Shown piece after piece: positions 7,165-15,406 of a stretch of 41,314 nt of DNA. Source of the stretch: an uncultured Mycoplasmatota bacterium (lineage in GTDB: Bacteria > Bacillota_I > Bacilli_A > RF39 > UBA660); NCBI GenBank assembly GCA_946498975.1, contig CAMMQC010000011.1:1-41314 (forward strand), read 5' to 3'. The notes beneath the pieces were generated by a model. The model ran no database searches. It was not told where the DNA came from and saw only the letters and a list, made by a program, of their open reading frames with translations. Each line of letters opens with the position of its first letter. Positions within the stretch are counted from its first letter, which is position 1. A program made the position numbers and the translations under genes.

Positions 7165-8616
7165 ATGAAAAATATTTCTATATGGCAAGATACTGTTAAT
7201 GATAGTGATAATTATGAATCATTAAAAGAAAATATAGATGTTGATATTTTAATAATTGGTGGAGGTATTACAGGATGTAGTACCTTTTATCAGTTTAAAG
7301 ATGATAGTAGAAAAGTAGCTTTAGTTGAAAAAAATAGAATAGGTAGTGGAGCATCTAGTAGAAGTAGTGCTAAAATAACTTTTTTACAAGAAGATATTTA
7401 TACTAAGCTTAATAATATCTTTGGAAGAGATAAAGCTTATCTATATTATAGAGGAGAGAAGGAAGCTTTAAAGATAGTTAGTAATTTGATAGAAGAAGAG
7501 AAAATTGACTGTGATTTAAAGAAAAGTAAGTCTTATTTATATACATTAGATCCTTCTAATATTAAGAGAATAGAAAAAGAAAAGGAATTACTTTCATCTT
7601 TTGGAGAGAAGACTACTTCTATTAAGAAATTGCCTAATGGAATGAGAGTAGAGTCTGGGTTTTATGTAAATAATACTTATATTTTTCATCCTTTAAAATT
7701 TATAAAAGAAATAGTTAGAAAATCTATTAGTCTTAATCATAGAGTTTATGAAAATACTAAGATAATTAAAATAGAAAAAGATGGAGACTATTTTAAATGC
7801 TATACTGAAGGTAATATTATAAAGACTAAAAAGATAATCTTAGCTCTTCATTATCCATACTTTTTATTACCTTATTTAATGCCTTTAAAGTGTTATTTAG
7901 AGAAGTCTTTCTTAGTGTGTTCAAGTGTTAATAATAGTTATGATTTTAATGCTATTAATATAGAGAAACCTTTAAAATCTATAAGGTACTATAATGATTA
8001 TTTATTAACTGTATCATCATCTGCTAATCTTGCTTTTGCATCTAATAGTAAAAATATGGTTAATGATTTAGAGAATAATACTAATATAAAAGATTATGAT
8101 TATGTATGGAGTAATTATGATTTAATGACTTTGGATCATCTTCCTTTAATAGGTTTTATTGATGATAATTTAATACTTTCTACTGGTTATAATACTTGGG
8201 GTAACTCTAATGGTATACTTGCTAGTGCTATAATAAAAGATTTAATTAATAATAAATATAATATTTATAAAGAACTAATTGATCCTAAAAGAGCATTTAA
8301 TAAACAAAAATTAATTAATTATCCAATAAATATCTTTAGTAATCTTTATAGTTTTATAGATAGTAAAGTTAATAAAAATAAATCTTTTTATAATGGTAAT
8401 CCTAAATTTACAAGAATAGATGGTAGGGCTATTGCAATTTATAAAGATGATAGAGGTAAAGAACATATTGTCTATAATAAGTGTCCTCATTTAGGATGTG
8501 GTTTGGTATTTAATGAAGTAGAGAAGACTTGGGACTGTCCTTGTCATGGTTCTAGATTTGATTTAGATGGTAAATGTATTATGGGGCCTAGTAATTATGA
8601 TATTAGTTATAAATAG
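7165..8616 (+). CDS. FAD-dependent oxidoreductase with C-terminal Rieske domain
   Basis: 483 residues. The N-terminus has a dinucleotide-binding fold (VDILIIGGGITGCSTFYQF, about 27-45) of the DAO family, followed by SGASSRSSAKITFLQED. A late GYNTWGNSNGILASAIIKDL block closes the FAD fold. Residues about 440-460 give a Rieske [2Fe-2S] site: CPH and, 15-17 residues on, CPCH with the GSRFD strand. The pairing of DAO and Rieske domains is known in Bacillota; the substrate is unknown. It stands alone, with a 30-base gap from the PepSY gene and a short gap to the AAA gene. The protein appears complete, with no signal peptide, so it is cytoplasmic. Confidence 0.92.
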   Translation: MKNISIWQDTVNDSDNYESLKENIDVDILIIGGGITGCSTFYQFKDDSRKVALVEKNRIGSGASSRSSAKITFLQEDIYTKLNNIFGRDKAYLYYRGEKEALKIVSNLIEEEKIDCDLKKSKSYLYTLDPSNIKRIEKEKELLSSFGEKTTSIKKLPNGMRVESGFYVNNTYIFHPLKFIKEIVRKSISLNHRVYENTKIIKIEKDGDYFKCYTEGNIIKTKKIILALHYPYFLLPYLMPLKCYLEKSFLVCSSVNNSYDFNAINIEKPLKSIRYYNDYLLTVSSSANLAFASNSKNMVNDLENNTNIKDYDYVWSNYDLMTLDHLPLIGFIDDNLILSTGYNTWGNSNGILASAIIKDLINNKYNIYKELIDPKRAFNKQKLINYPINIFSNLYSFIDSKVNKNKSFYNGNPKFTRIDGRAIAIYKDDRGKEHIVYNKCPHLGCGLVFNEVEKTWDCPCHGSRFDLDGKCIMGPSNYDISYK

Positions 8617-8670
8617 TTGTTTTCCTAAAAAATATTTTATGATATACTTAAAATGTAAGGAATGGTAGTT

Positions 8671-9603
8671 ATGGATGATAAAATAATTAGAAAAAGCAAA
8701 GTTAGTATATTAAAAAGTTATGGTGAAAATTTTACAGAAAAAGAATATATTACTAATCCCGCTATTGGAAGGGAAGAAGAGATTAAACAATTAGTTTTAA
8801 TATTACTTACTCCTGAGAAGTCTGCTATTTTAACAGGTAAACCTGGTGTTGGTAAAACTGCTATTGTTGAGGGACTTGCTTATCGGATTCAGTTAGGTAA
8901 TGTTCCTGATGCCCTAAAGGGGTATCAGATTATTAAAGTTAATACATCTGCTTTACTTGGAACAGATCCTGATACAGGTGAGAGTAAAATACAAATACTT
9001 TTAGATGAATTAAAAGAATATACTAACTTAATATTATTTATAGATGAGATTCATACTTTAATGGGAAGTAAGGGTGAGTCTCTTGACTTTGCTAATATGT
9101 TTAAGCCAGGACTTGATAGAGGAGATATTAAAGTTATTGGAGCGACTACTACTGAAGAGTATGAAAGATATATTTTAAGGGATAAAGCTTTTGTTAGACG
9201 TTTTCAAAAGGTAGAAGTGTTAGAACCTACAAGAGAGCAGACTATTGCTATTTGTATGGGTACACTTCCTAAAATAGAGAAGAAAACAGGTGCTAAGTTG
9301 ATGTATGATCCTTATGTTAAACAAAAGATTATGGCTTTTTTAACAGATCTTACTAGTGAATATAGAAGAATATATGAAATAGGGTCAAGATATCCTGATG
9401 TAACACTAACTATTTTACAACAAGCTTTTTCTTATGCTATTTATAATAATAGACATGAAGTAAATATCTTTGATATAGAAAAAGCGATTGAAAATACTAA
9501 AAATGTATATCCAGATGTTATAAAAAAAGAACTTCCTAGATTTAAGGAAGAGTTTAAACAAGAAATAGCGGATGGAATAGATACAGGTTTAACACATGCT
9601 TAA
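8671..9603 (+). CDS. Stand-alone Clp-type AAA+ ATPase module
   Basis: A single AAA+ domain resembling the first ATPase module of ClpC/ClpB: NPAIGREEEIKQL, Walker A GKPGVGKTAIVEGLAYRI (about 56-73), LLGTDPDTGESKIQ, Walker B LILFIDEIHTLMG (about 121-133), sensor and arginine-finger region GATTTEEYERYILRDKAFVRRF. There is no Clp N domain, middle coiled coil, second ATPase or ClpP-binding loop, so at ~310 residues it is not a protease partner in the usual way. ATG 8671 is preferred over ATG 8662 because the TAAGGA site (8656-8661) would sit too near the latter. It overlaps the next gene by 8 bases, so the pair is probably coupled. Actual substrate unknown. Confidence 0.88.
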   Translation: MDDKIIRKSKVSILKSYGENFTEKEYITNPAIGREEEIKQLVLILLTPEKSAILTGKPGVGKTAIVEGLAYRIQLGNVPDALKGYQIIKVNTSALLGTDPDTGESKIQILLDELKEYTNLILFIDEIHTLMGSKGESLDFANMFKPGLDRGDIKVIGATTTEEYERYILRDKAFVRRFQKVEVLEPTREQTIAICMGTLPKIEKKTGAKLMYDPYVKQKIMAFLTDLTSEYRRIYEIGSRYPDVTLTILQQAFSYAIYNNRHEVNIFDIEKAIENTKNVYPDVIKKELPRFKEEFKQEIADGIDTGLTHA

Positions 9604-9994
9604 AAAAATAGCTTATTATCTAAGATTAATTTCTGTAGTTTTATTTGTTATATTTGTTTGTTTGCTATTAAATGTAGTATTTAACTGTGGAGCCTTTGGA
9701 ATAACTTTTCTTGTTATGTGTGGTTTATTTGTTTTAATAAATATATTTACAGTACTTAGTAGAAAAGATATCTATAAAGAATTAGTTAGTTATAATTTAA
9801 TTTCCTTTGCATTAACGTTTTATTTAGGAATAATAGTAGTTAAATTATATACAGATTATAGAGCTCATAGTACGATGTATATGATAAACTATGATTACTT
9901 TAAGACTAATTTTATTATTATAGATTTAGTTATATTAGGAATTATTTTAAATACTTTATTTATTTACTTTTATGACATAAAAAAAGAAGACTAG
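9596..9994 (+). CDS. Small four-helix membrane protein
   Basis: 132 residues with four hydrophobic segments (about 7-30, 32-50, 63-82, 105-125) and few charged loops. The start overlaps the end of the AAA gene (ACATGCTTAA), so translation is coupled and the two may act together. No family recognised. Confidence 0.75.
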   Translation: MLKKIAYYLRLISVVLFVIFVCLLLNVVFNCGAFGITFLVMCGLFVLINIFTVLSRKDIYKELVSYNLISFALTFYLGIIVVKLYTDYRAHSTMYMINYDYFKTNFIIIDLVILGIILNTLFIYFYDIKKED

Positions 9995-10004
9995 TGCCTT
10001 CTTT
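9983..10004. terminator. Bidirectional terminator between convergent genes
   Basis: AAAGAAG (9983-9989) and CTTCTTT (9998-10004) form a 7-bp stem. On the minus strand it is followed by a long T run, serving hsp20; on the plus strand the tail is ATTTTAT. It overlaps both stop regions. Confidence 0.7.
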
Positions 10005-10392
10005 ATTTTATATCAATAAGTTTCTTATTTTCGTTTTCATCAATTTTTGGAATAGAAATAGTTAATGTACCATTATCGAATTTAGCTTCAATAGCATCTT
10101 CTTTAATATCTCCTAGGTAGAAGCTTCTAGAGTATTTACCATAAACTCTTTCACGACGTAGATATTTTTTATCTTCATCTTTATCTTCTGTGTTTTCAGA
10201 TTTTTCAGCAGTTATAACTAAATTTCCTTTGTTACATTCTACTTTAATTTCTTCTTTCTTAAATCCTGGTAAATCCATTTCTACATGGTATGTGTTATCT
10301 TTTTCATAGATATCACAATTCATCATCTTACTTCCTTCATTTCCAAATAATTGATCAAATGCATTATCAAAATAAAATCTTGTTGGTAACAT
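10003..10392 (-). CDS. hsp20: Small heat-shock protein Hsp20
   Basis: 129 residues of alpha-crystallin type: MLPTRFYFDNAFDQLFG start, the core YHVEMDLPGFKKEEIKVE, a charged loop with many Glu/Asp/Lys (ENTEDKDEDKKY), then RRERVYGKYSRSFYLG and the FDNGTLTISIPK end. It holds unfolded proteins in an ATP-independent way and assembles as oligomers. It is the only minus-strand gene here. It is transcribed from a near-consensus promoter overlapped by a CIRCE operator, so HrcA control is expected. A GAAAGG site precedes ATG. The C-terminal IxI motif is replaced by a DENENKKLIDIK tail. Confidence 0.95.
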   Translation of the reverse strand: MLPTRFYFDNAFDQLFGNEGSKMMNCDIYEKDNTYHVEMDLPGFKKEEIKVECNKGNLVITAEKSENTEDKDEDKKYLRRERVYGKYSRSFYLGDIKEDAIEAKFDNGTLTISIPKIDENENKKLIDIK

Positions 10393-10419
10393 ATATTATC
10401 ACTTTCCTTTCACAATTAT

Positions 10420-10448
10420 GTTATAGCACTAATTTTAGCACTTGTCAA
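10420..10448 (-). promoter_or_regulatory. hsp20 promoter
   Basis: Read on the minus strand, TTGACA (10448-10443) and TATAAC (10425-10420) are separated by 17 bp. The -35 box lies inside the CIRCE element. Confidence 0.85.
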
Positions 10449-10461
10449 GTTAAAGTGCTAA
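10435..10461. promoter_or_regulatory. CIRCE operator (HrcA binding site)
   Basis: TTAGCACTT, nine bases, AAGTGCTAA: a perfect inverted repeat matching CIRCE (TTAGCACTC-N9-GAGTGCTAA) except for a symmetric C/T, G/A change at the inner end. It covers the hsp20 -35 box, as expected for repression. A partial extra copy (TAGCACT) lies at 10424-10430. Confidence 0.93.
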
Positions 10462-10506
10462 TTATTTTTATTATTTCCAATATTTTTAAAATTATACATA
10501 TAATTA

Positions 10507-10515
10507 TGTTATACT
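10507..10515 (+). promoter_or_regulatory. Extended -10 promoter for the first Fic gene
   Basis: TGT TATACT (TGn plus -10) lies 21 bases before the Fic start codon and just ahead of an AGGAGG ribosome site; no good -35 is seen, in keeping with an extended -10 promoter. Confidence 0.45.
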
Positions 10516-10535
10516 ATTAAACAGGAGGAAACTTT

Positions 10536-11216
10536 ATGGATGTAAAATTAAAAGAAGAGATTTTTAACACTGATAATAAAGAGTTTTTAGATAGGTATTT
10601 TGGTTCATTAGTTAACAGGTTTACTTATTCTAATATGAGTAATAGTAAAACCACTGTTATTTTAAATGACAATATGAAGGCTTTTAAATATTTGTTAGGC
10701 AAATTATCTATAAATGAAGGAATGTCAAAAGAATTAATTAAAACGGTTGCAAATATGGTAAATAGTAGTAATCCCTATATTTCTAATGAATATAGAAAAA
10801 TAGGAAATGTTATAGTAGATACCGATATACCTATTTCATCTCCTGATAATATAGATACTGAATTGTCTATTTTGCTTGATTATTATAATAATCAGTGGAG
10901 TACATTAGATGCTTATCAAAGAGAAGCTTTATTTAATTTCTATTTTATAAGAATTCATCCTTATGAAGATGGAAATCGTAGGACTAGTAGACTTATATTA
11001 AATTTTAATTTATTAAGACAGGGATTATCTCCTGTAATTATAACAAGTGAGTTGAATGAGGCTTATTATAAGTGTATAAAATATGCTGATGTTGATTCTT
11101 TAGCTAGGTTATTTAGAGAACAATCACTTAAAGAGAATGAATTTATTGATATTTTATATATGGATTATTGTAAAGAAAAGGAGGAGCATGAAGATAATAT
11201 ACATAAAATAAAGTAG
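10536..11216 (+). CDS. Fic-domain protein
   Basis: 226 residues. The Fic signature is HPYEDGNRRTSR starting at His141, matching HxFx(D/E)GNxRxxR with Tyr for Phe and Arg for the second Gly. An upstream YRKIGNVI strand is the usual flap region. Fic enzymes transfer AMP or other nucleotide parts to target hydroxyls, using this His as base and the GNxR loop to hold phosphates. I cannot identify a clear inhibitory (S/T)xxxE(G/N) helix and no small antitoxin gene is next to it, so toxin or housekeeping role is open. It is divergent from hsp20 but has its own promoter outside the CIRCE site. It ends 63 bases before tRNA-His. Confidence 0.9.
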   Translation: MDVKLKEEIFNTDNKEFLDRYFGSLVNRFTYSNMSNSKTTVILNDNMKAFKYLLGKLSINEGMSKELIKTVANMVNSSNPYISNEYRKIGNVIVDTDIPISSPDNIDTELSILLDYYNNQWSTLDAYQREALFNFYFIRIHPYEDGNRRTSRLILNFNLLRQGLSPVIITSELNEAYYKCIKYADVDSLARLFREQSLKENEFIDILYMDYCKEKEEHEDNIHKIK

Positions 11217-11232
11217 ATTTTTACAAAAATAC

Positions 11233-11262
11233 TTGCCTATTTGCTATTTTTATGGTTATAAT
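11233..11262 (+). promoter_or_regulatory. Promoter of tRNA-His
   Basis: TTGCCT (11233-11238), 18 bases, TATAAT (11257-11262), ending 17 bases before the tRNA. Confidence 0.65.
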
Positions 11263-11279
11263 AAGTATGTATTTTAAAT

Positions 11280-11356
11280 GGCGGTATTGGTGAAGTGGTT
11301 AACACGCTGGTTTGTGGCACCAGTATGCAAGGGTTCGATTCCCTTATACCGCCCCA
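11280..11356 (+). tRNA. tRNA-His (anticodon GTG)
   Basis: The acceptor stem GCGGTAT (11281-11287) pairs with ATACCGC (11346-11352). The anticodon loop TTGTGGC carries GTG for His, the T arm has GGTTCGATTCC, and CCA is encoded (11354-11356). The base before the stem is G (11280) facing C73 (11353): the extra G-1:C73 pair that marks tRNA-His. Confidence 0.97.
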
Positions 11357-11388
11357 GATTGGAAAAAAGTCGAAAGACTTCAAGATAG

Positions 11389-11418
11389 AAATCGATTCTT
11401 ATGAGTCGATTTTTTTTT
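11389..11418 (+). terminator. Terminator after tRNA-His
   Basis: AAATCGATTC (11389-11398) pairs with GAGTCGATTT (11403-11412) around TTAT with one wobble, followed by a run of T. A small extra hairpin AAGTC-GAAA-GACTT lies just upstream. The 282-base stretch 11217-11498 otherwise holds only the tRNA and its promoter. Confidence 0.88.
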
Positions 11419-11498
11419 AAGATATTAATTACTATTTAAGATTGAAGTTAAAGTTATATTTGTGTTATATTATTGCTATAGAAACATGGAGGTGTAGT

Positions 11499-12290
11499 AT
11501 GCCAGTACATTTAAATTCAATTGTAAAGAACAAAGAAAAAGAAAATAATATTTTCTTAGGTATTATTAAAAAAGATTTTAATAATTCAACGAATGTTTTT
11601 ATAAGCGAAGATAAAAAAATAATAATTGCTTCAAAAGATATCTTTAATAAAGATAATATGGAAATAATTGGAAAAGAAGTAATAACAACTAAATTATCTA
11701 AAGATGGAGACTCTTATGAAATATTAGATGTAGATTTAGAATTACTTAATGAAAATAAAATAACTTTAGAGTTTGATTCAAAGCTTAAAGAGTCTAGTGA
11801 TTCTAACGAATATTATAATGTTCATACTGTTGATAATAATATTCATTTTCAAATAGAGACAGTTAATAGATATCAAATAGAAGATAAAAATATTGTTAAT
11901 GAGAGAAAAGATGTTTATATATCAGTATTTCCTTTTGTATTATCTATATTTAGTACTATGGAGGAAGTAAATAAAGCATTAGGATTTCTTAAACCTATAA
12001 AAGTTAAAGACTTAGATTTAGAAGTAAAAGGTTATAGTGAAGAATTTGTTGGTAATGGAGATATTTTTGTTGGACATATTAGTTCACTTATTATTGGTAG
12101 AGTTGTATCCTTTTCAGCTGTTAATGCTATAATAGGAGAGGAGTTAGTGCCATTTACATTAATAAAAGTTAAAACATCTATAGGTATAATACCGGTAGCA
12201 GCATCAAAAGATGTTTTTGATCTTTCTGATTTAGAAGAAGATAAATTAATACTTATGATAGCTAATGTTAAGACGAATTTTGTTAAATAA
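11499..12290 (+). CDS. Protein of unknown function between Fic genes
   Basis: 263 residues from ATG 11499, chosen because GGAGG (11488-11492) precedes it; a longer frame opens at 11442 but lacks a ribosome site. There is no signal peptide or clear membrane segment. A beta-rich first half (FLGIIKKDFNNSTNVFIS, IIIASKDIF) is followed by an acidic middle. The last third holds hydrophobic strands (GDIFVGHISSLIIGRVVSF, TSIGIIPVAASKDVFDL). I do not recognise the family. It lies 21 bases before the second Fic gene, so the two are likely co-transcribed and it could be a partner of it; that is inference only. Confidence 0.8.
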   Translation: MPVHLNSIVKNKEKENNIFLGIIKKDFNNSTNVFISEDKKIIIASKDIFNKDNMEIIGKEVITTKLSKDGDSYEILDVDLELLNENKITLEFDSKLKESSDSNEYYNVHTVDNNIHFQIETVNRYQIEDKNIVNERKDVYISVFPFVLSIFSTMEEVNKALGFLKPIKVKDLDLEVKGYSEEFVGNGDIFVGHISSLIIGRVVSFSAVNAIIGEELVPFTLIKVKTSIGIIPVAASKDVFDLSDLEEDKLILMIANVKTNFVK

Positions 12291-12311
12291 TTTATATAAG
12301 AGTTTGTTAGT

Positions 12312-13088
12312 ATGAGTGAAAAAGATTTGGATACTAGTATTAATGATTATAACGAGATAAATGATCCTAAAGGCTACTTTAAACAGTTAGAATGGGATAT
12401 GGCTATTGGCTTACAAGAAGTAGATAATTTAAAACCATCTAAATATTTAGAAGAGCTTATAGAAAAGAGCATTTTAGGAGAATTAACAATAGAAGAAGTA
12501 GAGAAAAATCTAAAAGATTATTATATAGAAAAGGAAAAACAAAATAGCATTAATTATAATGAATTAGAATGTGATTTTGTATCTATTAGAATAGTAGAGT
12601 TATTAAGTGTTGATAATTTTGAGTTATCAGTAGATTATTTAAAGTATATTCATAAATATTTGTTTCAAGATGTTTATGAATTTGCAGGAGAGTTTAGAAA
12701 TGTTAATTTTTCTAAACATGAGATTATCTTAAATAATGATTCAGTTGCATATGGAGATTATAAGACTTTAAAAGAATCTTTAGAATATGATATAAGTTTA
12801 GAAAAAGAGAAAAACTATAAAGATATGTCTGGTGTAGATGTAATTAAAAATATTACTGATTTTTCTTCTAGCATATGGCAAGTTCATCCTTTTAGAGAAG
12901 GTAATACTAGAACAATAGCTTTATTTATAGAAAAGTATTTAATTAGTTTAGGTTATAATGTATATAAATCTTTATTTAAAGATAAATCAGTATATTTTAG
13001 AAATACACTAGTCAGAGGTAATTATTTTAGTAAAGTAAAAATATATCAAAAAATTAATATAAAAGAGCTGACTTCTTCTATAAAATAA
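12312..13088 (+). CDS. Fic/DOC-family protein with N-terminal helical (antitoxin-VbhA-like) region
   Basis: 258 residues. The Fic motif HPFREGNTRT starts at His192, preceded by the FAGEFRNVNFSKHEI flap region. The N-terminal ~80 residues (LEWDMAIGLQEVDNLKPSKYLEELI..., GELTIEEVEKNLKDYY) resemble the helical region fused to many Bacillota Fic proteins that is compared with VbhA antitoxin, so the protein may inhibit itself; I do not see an exact (S/T)xxxE(G/N) motif there. Probable activity is AMP or similar transfer to a protein target. The ribosome site at 12312 is weak, which fits coupling to the preceding unknown gene. It borders the restriction island on its right. Confidence 0.9.
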   Translation: MSEKDLDTSINDYNEINDPKGYFKQLEWDMAIGLQEVDNLKPSKYLEELIEKSILGELTIEEVEKNLKDYYIEKEKQNSINYNELECDFVSIRIVELLSVDNFELSVDYLKYIHKYLFQDVYEFAGEFRNVNFSKHEIILNNDSVAYGDYKTLKESLEYDISLEKEKNYKDMSGVDVIKNITDFSSSIWQVHPFREGNTRTIALFIEKYLISLGYNVYKSLFKDKSVYFRNTLVRGNYFSKVKIYQKINIKELTSSIK

Positions 13089-13205
13089 ATTATAATAATA
13101 AAGGTGTCTGCTTTAACGAATATTTAGGGCTGACTTTTATAAAAAAAATATTTATAATATTATTGAGAGAGAAGTACAATACATTACTCTTGAGGGAGGT
13201 ACATC

Positions 13206-14279
13206 ATGAAAAAATATAGAGTTTTAGATTTGTTTTGTGGAGCAGGAGGATTAAGCTTAGGATTTCAACTAGCAGGATTTAAAATAGTTGGAGGTATTGA
13301 TTTTCAAATAGATGCTATAAAAACGCATGAGTTTAACTTTAAAAATAGCGTTTCCATATGTGGTGATATAAAAGAAATATCGGATGATAAAATAAAAAAA
13401 ATGTTTGCTAATAAAGTAGATATTATTATTGGTGGGCCACCATGTCAAGGCTTTTCAGCTGGTAATAGACAACAAATAGAAAATGATTCCAGAAATAAAC
13501 TTTTCTTTGAATTTATTAGATTTGTAAAAATACTTCAACCTAAAGCAATAGTAATAGAAAATGTTCGTCAAATATTAACAAAAGATAATGGCTTCGCTAA
13601 AAATAAAATTTTTGAAATACTTGAAGAGCAAGGATATAATGTTGATGTTAGAGTTTTAACATCTAGTGACTATGGTGTTCCTCAAACGAGGAGTAGAGCT
13701 ATATTTATTGGGATAAAAAAAGAAATAGGTAATTTTGATTATGATAATATAAAAAAAACTAAAAAAATAGTTACTGTAAAAGAAGCTATAGGAGAACTGT
13801 ATTCTTTAGAAAATGGGACTGAATTGGAATTAAAAAATCAGCCCCGAACAAAGTTTCAAAAATATGTTAGATCAAAAAATAATTTGATAACAAATCATGA
13901 ACCCAAATATCCTAATGAAGAAGTACAAGAACGTATTAGGTATGTTCCACAAGGGGGTAATTGGAGAGATGTTCCAGAACATCTTTGGAAAGTAAAAAGA
14001 AATAATAGACATTCTTCTGCTTATAAAAGATTAGATGAAAACAAGCCATCAATTACAATTGATACAGGGCATATGAATTATTTTCATCCACTTTATAATA
14101 GAGTACCAACTGTGCGTGAATCTGCAAGATTGCAATCGTTTCCTGATGATTTTACATTTATAGGTACTCCTACTAGTCAATTAAGACAGGTGGGAAATGC
14201 AGTTCCTCCGTTAATGGCAAAAGCAGTAGCAGAATTAGTTAAGGAGGTTTTGAATAATGCAGAGCAAAAAGATAATTGA
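13206..14279 (+). CDS. DNA (cytosine-5) methyltransferase A, BsuMI-like R-M system
   Basis: 357 residues with all main m5C methyltransferase motifs: I (VLDLFCGAGGLSLGF, 6-20), IV (GGPPCQGFS, catalytic Cys80), VI (ENV, 118-120), VIII (VPQTRSRAIFIG), IX (RESARLQSFPDDF) and X (QVGNAVPP). The target-recognition region lies about 190-295. It methylates the R-M system's own site. A strong GAGGGAGG site precedes ATG 13206. Its end overlaps the next methyltransferase by 23 bases. Order and content of the five genes match the B. subtilis BsuMI locus (YdiO, YdiP, YdiR, YdiS, YdjA, from memory), and the two methyltransferases plus McrB/McrC-like pair also resemble LlaJI. The actual recognition sequence cannot be read from this. 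Confidence 0.97.
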   Translation: MKKYRVLDLFCGAGGLSLGFQLAGFKIVGGIDFQIDAIKTHEFNFKNSVSICGDIKEISDDKIKKMFANKVDIIIGGPPCQGFSAGNRQQIENDSRNKLFFEFIRFVKILQPKAIVIENVRQILTKDNGFAKNKIFEILEEQGYNVDVRVLTSSDYGVPQTRSRAIFIGIKKEIGNFDYDNIKKTKKIVTVKEAIGELYSLENGTELELKNQPRTKFQKYVRSKNNLITNHEPKYPNEEVQERIRYVPQGGNWRDVPEHLWKVKRNNRHSSAYKRLDENKPSITIDTGHMNYFHPLYNRVPTVRESARLQSFPDDFTFIGTPTSQLRQVGNAVPPLMAKAVAELVKEVLNNAEQKDN

Positions 14280-15336
14280 TTTGTTTTGTGGATGTGGTGG
14301 ATTTTCAAAAGGATTTGAAGATGCGGGGTTTGAAGTTGCATTAGCAATAGATAATTGGAATGATGCTATAGAGACATTTAATATAAATCATAAAAGACCT
14401 GTAGGTGTAACAAAAAATATATATGATTTTACTAATGATGAAATTAAAATGTTTGCTAATGACAATAATGTAGTGGGTATAATTGGAGGACCACCGTGTC
14501 AGGGATTTAGTATGGTTGGAAAAAGAGAAGAAAGTGATGAGAGAAATACATTATATTTACAATATGTAAGATTTGTAGAGCAAATAAAACCGGAATTCTT
14601 TATATTAGAAAATGTTAAAGGTTTACTTACATTGAAAAAAGGATATTTTAAGAAAGAAATAATTGAAAGATTTTCAACGTTAGGATATAATGTTACATGC
14701 AAAGTGTTGAGAGCTTGTGATTATGGAGTTCCCCAAAAAAGGGAAAGAGTGTTTTTCGTGGGATTGAGAAAAGATAAATTTAAAGATAAAGTTTTTAATT
14801 ATCCATTACCACAAGAACATATTGTCAGTACTAAAGAAGCCTTAAGTGATCTTCCATCTTTAGATAATAGTGATAATCCTACAGAATATAAAACACAACC
14901 ACAAAATAATTTTCAGAAATTAATGCGTTCTAACTCTATAATTATAAAAAACAATGAAGTTACTAATCATTCAGAACAAACAAAAAAAATTATTTCTATG
15001 ATTCCAGATGGAGGAAATATAAAATCTTTACCTGAAGAATATTATAAAGTTAGAAATTATAGTTCGGCTTTTAAAAGGATGAATAGTAAAGAACCATCTA
15101 CTACAATTGATTGTGGGCATAGAAATTATTTTCATTATAAAGAAAACAGAATTCCAACAGTAAGAGAATCTGCTAGAATTCAATCTTTCTCAGATGATTT
15201 TGAATTTTTAGGATCAAAGACTAGTCAGTATACGCAAGTAGGAAATGCAGTACCTCCATTATTAGCACAAGCTATGGCTAACGCAATAAAAAATATGTAT
15301 GATAAATTGGAAAAAGATGATGATCATGGAAATTAG
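14257..15336 (+). CDS. DNA (cytosine-5) methyltransferase B, BsuMI-like R-M system
   Basis: 359 residues, a paralogue of the gene before it with the same motif set: I (IIDLFCGCGGFSKGF), IV (GGPPCQGFS, Cys81), VI (ENV, 118-120), VIII (VPQKRERVFFVG), IX (RESARIQSFSDDF) and X (QVGNAVPP). The C-terminal parts are alike (HRNYFH versus HMNYFH), while the region about 190-270 differs more, suggesting related but separate targets or strands. The AGGAGG site lies inside the upstream gene, 9 bases before ATG 14257, so the pair is coupled. The stop codon sits in a strong terminator, separating methyltransferase from nuclease transcription. Confidence 0.97.
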   Translation: MQSKKIIDLFCGCGGFSKGFEDAGFEVALAIDNWNDAIETFNINHKRPVGVTKNIYDFTNDEIKMFANDNNVVGIIGGPPCQGFSMVGKREESDERNTLYLQYVRFVEQIKPEFFILENVKGLLTLKKGYFKKEIIERFSTLGYNVTCKVLRACDYGVPQKRERVFFVGLRKDKFKDKVFNYPLPQEHIVSTKEALSDLPSLDNSDNPTEYKTQPQNNFQKLMRSNSIIIKNNEVTNHSEQTKKIISMIPDGGNIKSLPEEYYKVRNYSSAFKRMNSKEPSTTIDCGHRNYFHYKENRIPTVRESARIQSFSDDFEFLGSKTSQYTQVGNAVPPLLAQAMANAIKNMYDKLEKDDDHGN

Positions 15337-15352
15337 ATTATCATCTTTTTAT
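15313..15352 (+). terminator. Terminator between modification and restriction genes
   Basis: AAAGATGATGATC (15313-15325) pairs with GATTATCATCTTT (15336-15348) with one G-T, loop of 10 bases, followed by T. It includes the last codons and stop of methyltransferase B, and would limit read-through into the nuclease genes. Confidence 0.85.
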
Positions 15353-15381
15353 TGGTAAATAGGCAAGTTATGTGATAGAAT
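15352..15381 (+). promoter_or_regulatory. Probable promoter of the restriction genes
   Basis: TTGGTA (15352-15357), 18 bases, TAGAAT (15376-15381), between the terminator and the PLD-nuclease start. Confidence 0.55.
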
Positions 15382-15406
15382 GTAAATAAAGAAGTTGGTG
15401 TTGTGA

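Noticed and set aside
10290-10520. Plus-strand open frame across the hsp20 start and CIRCE region
   Set aside because: It overlaps the hsp20 start, promoter and operator and has no ribosome site.
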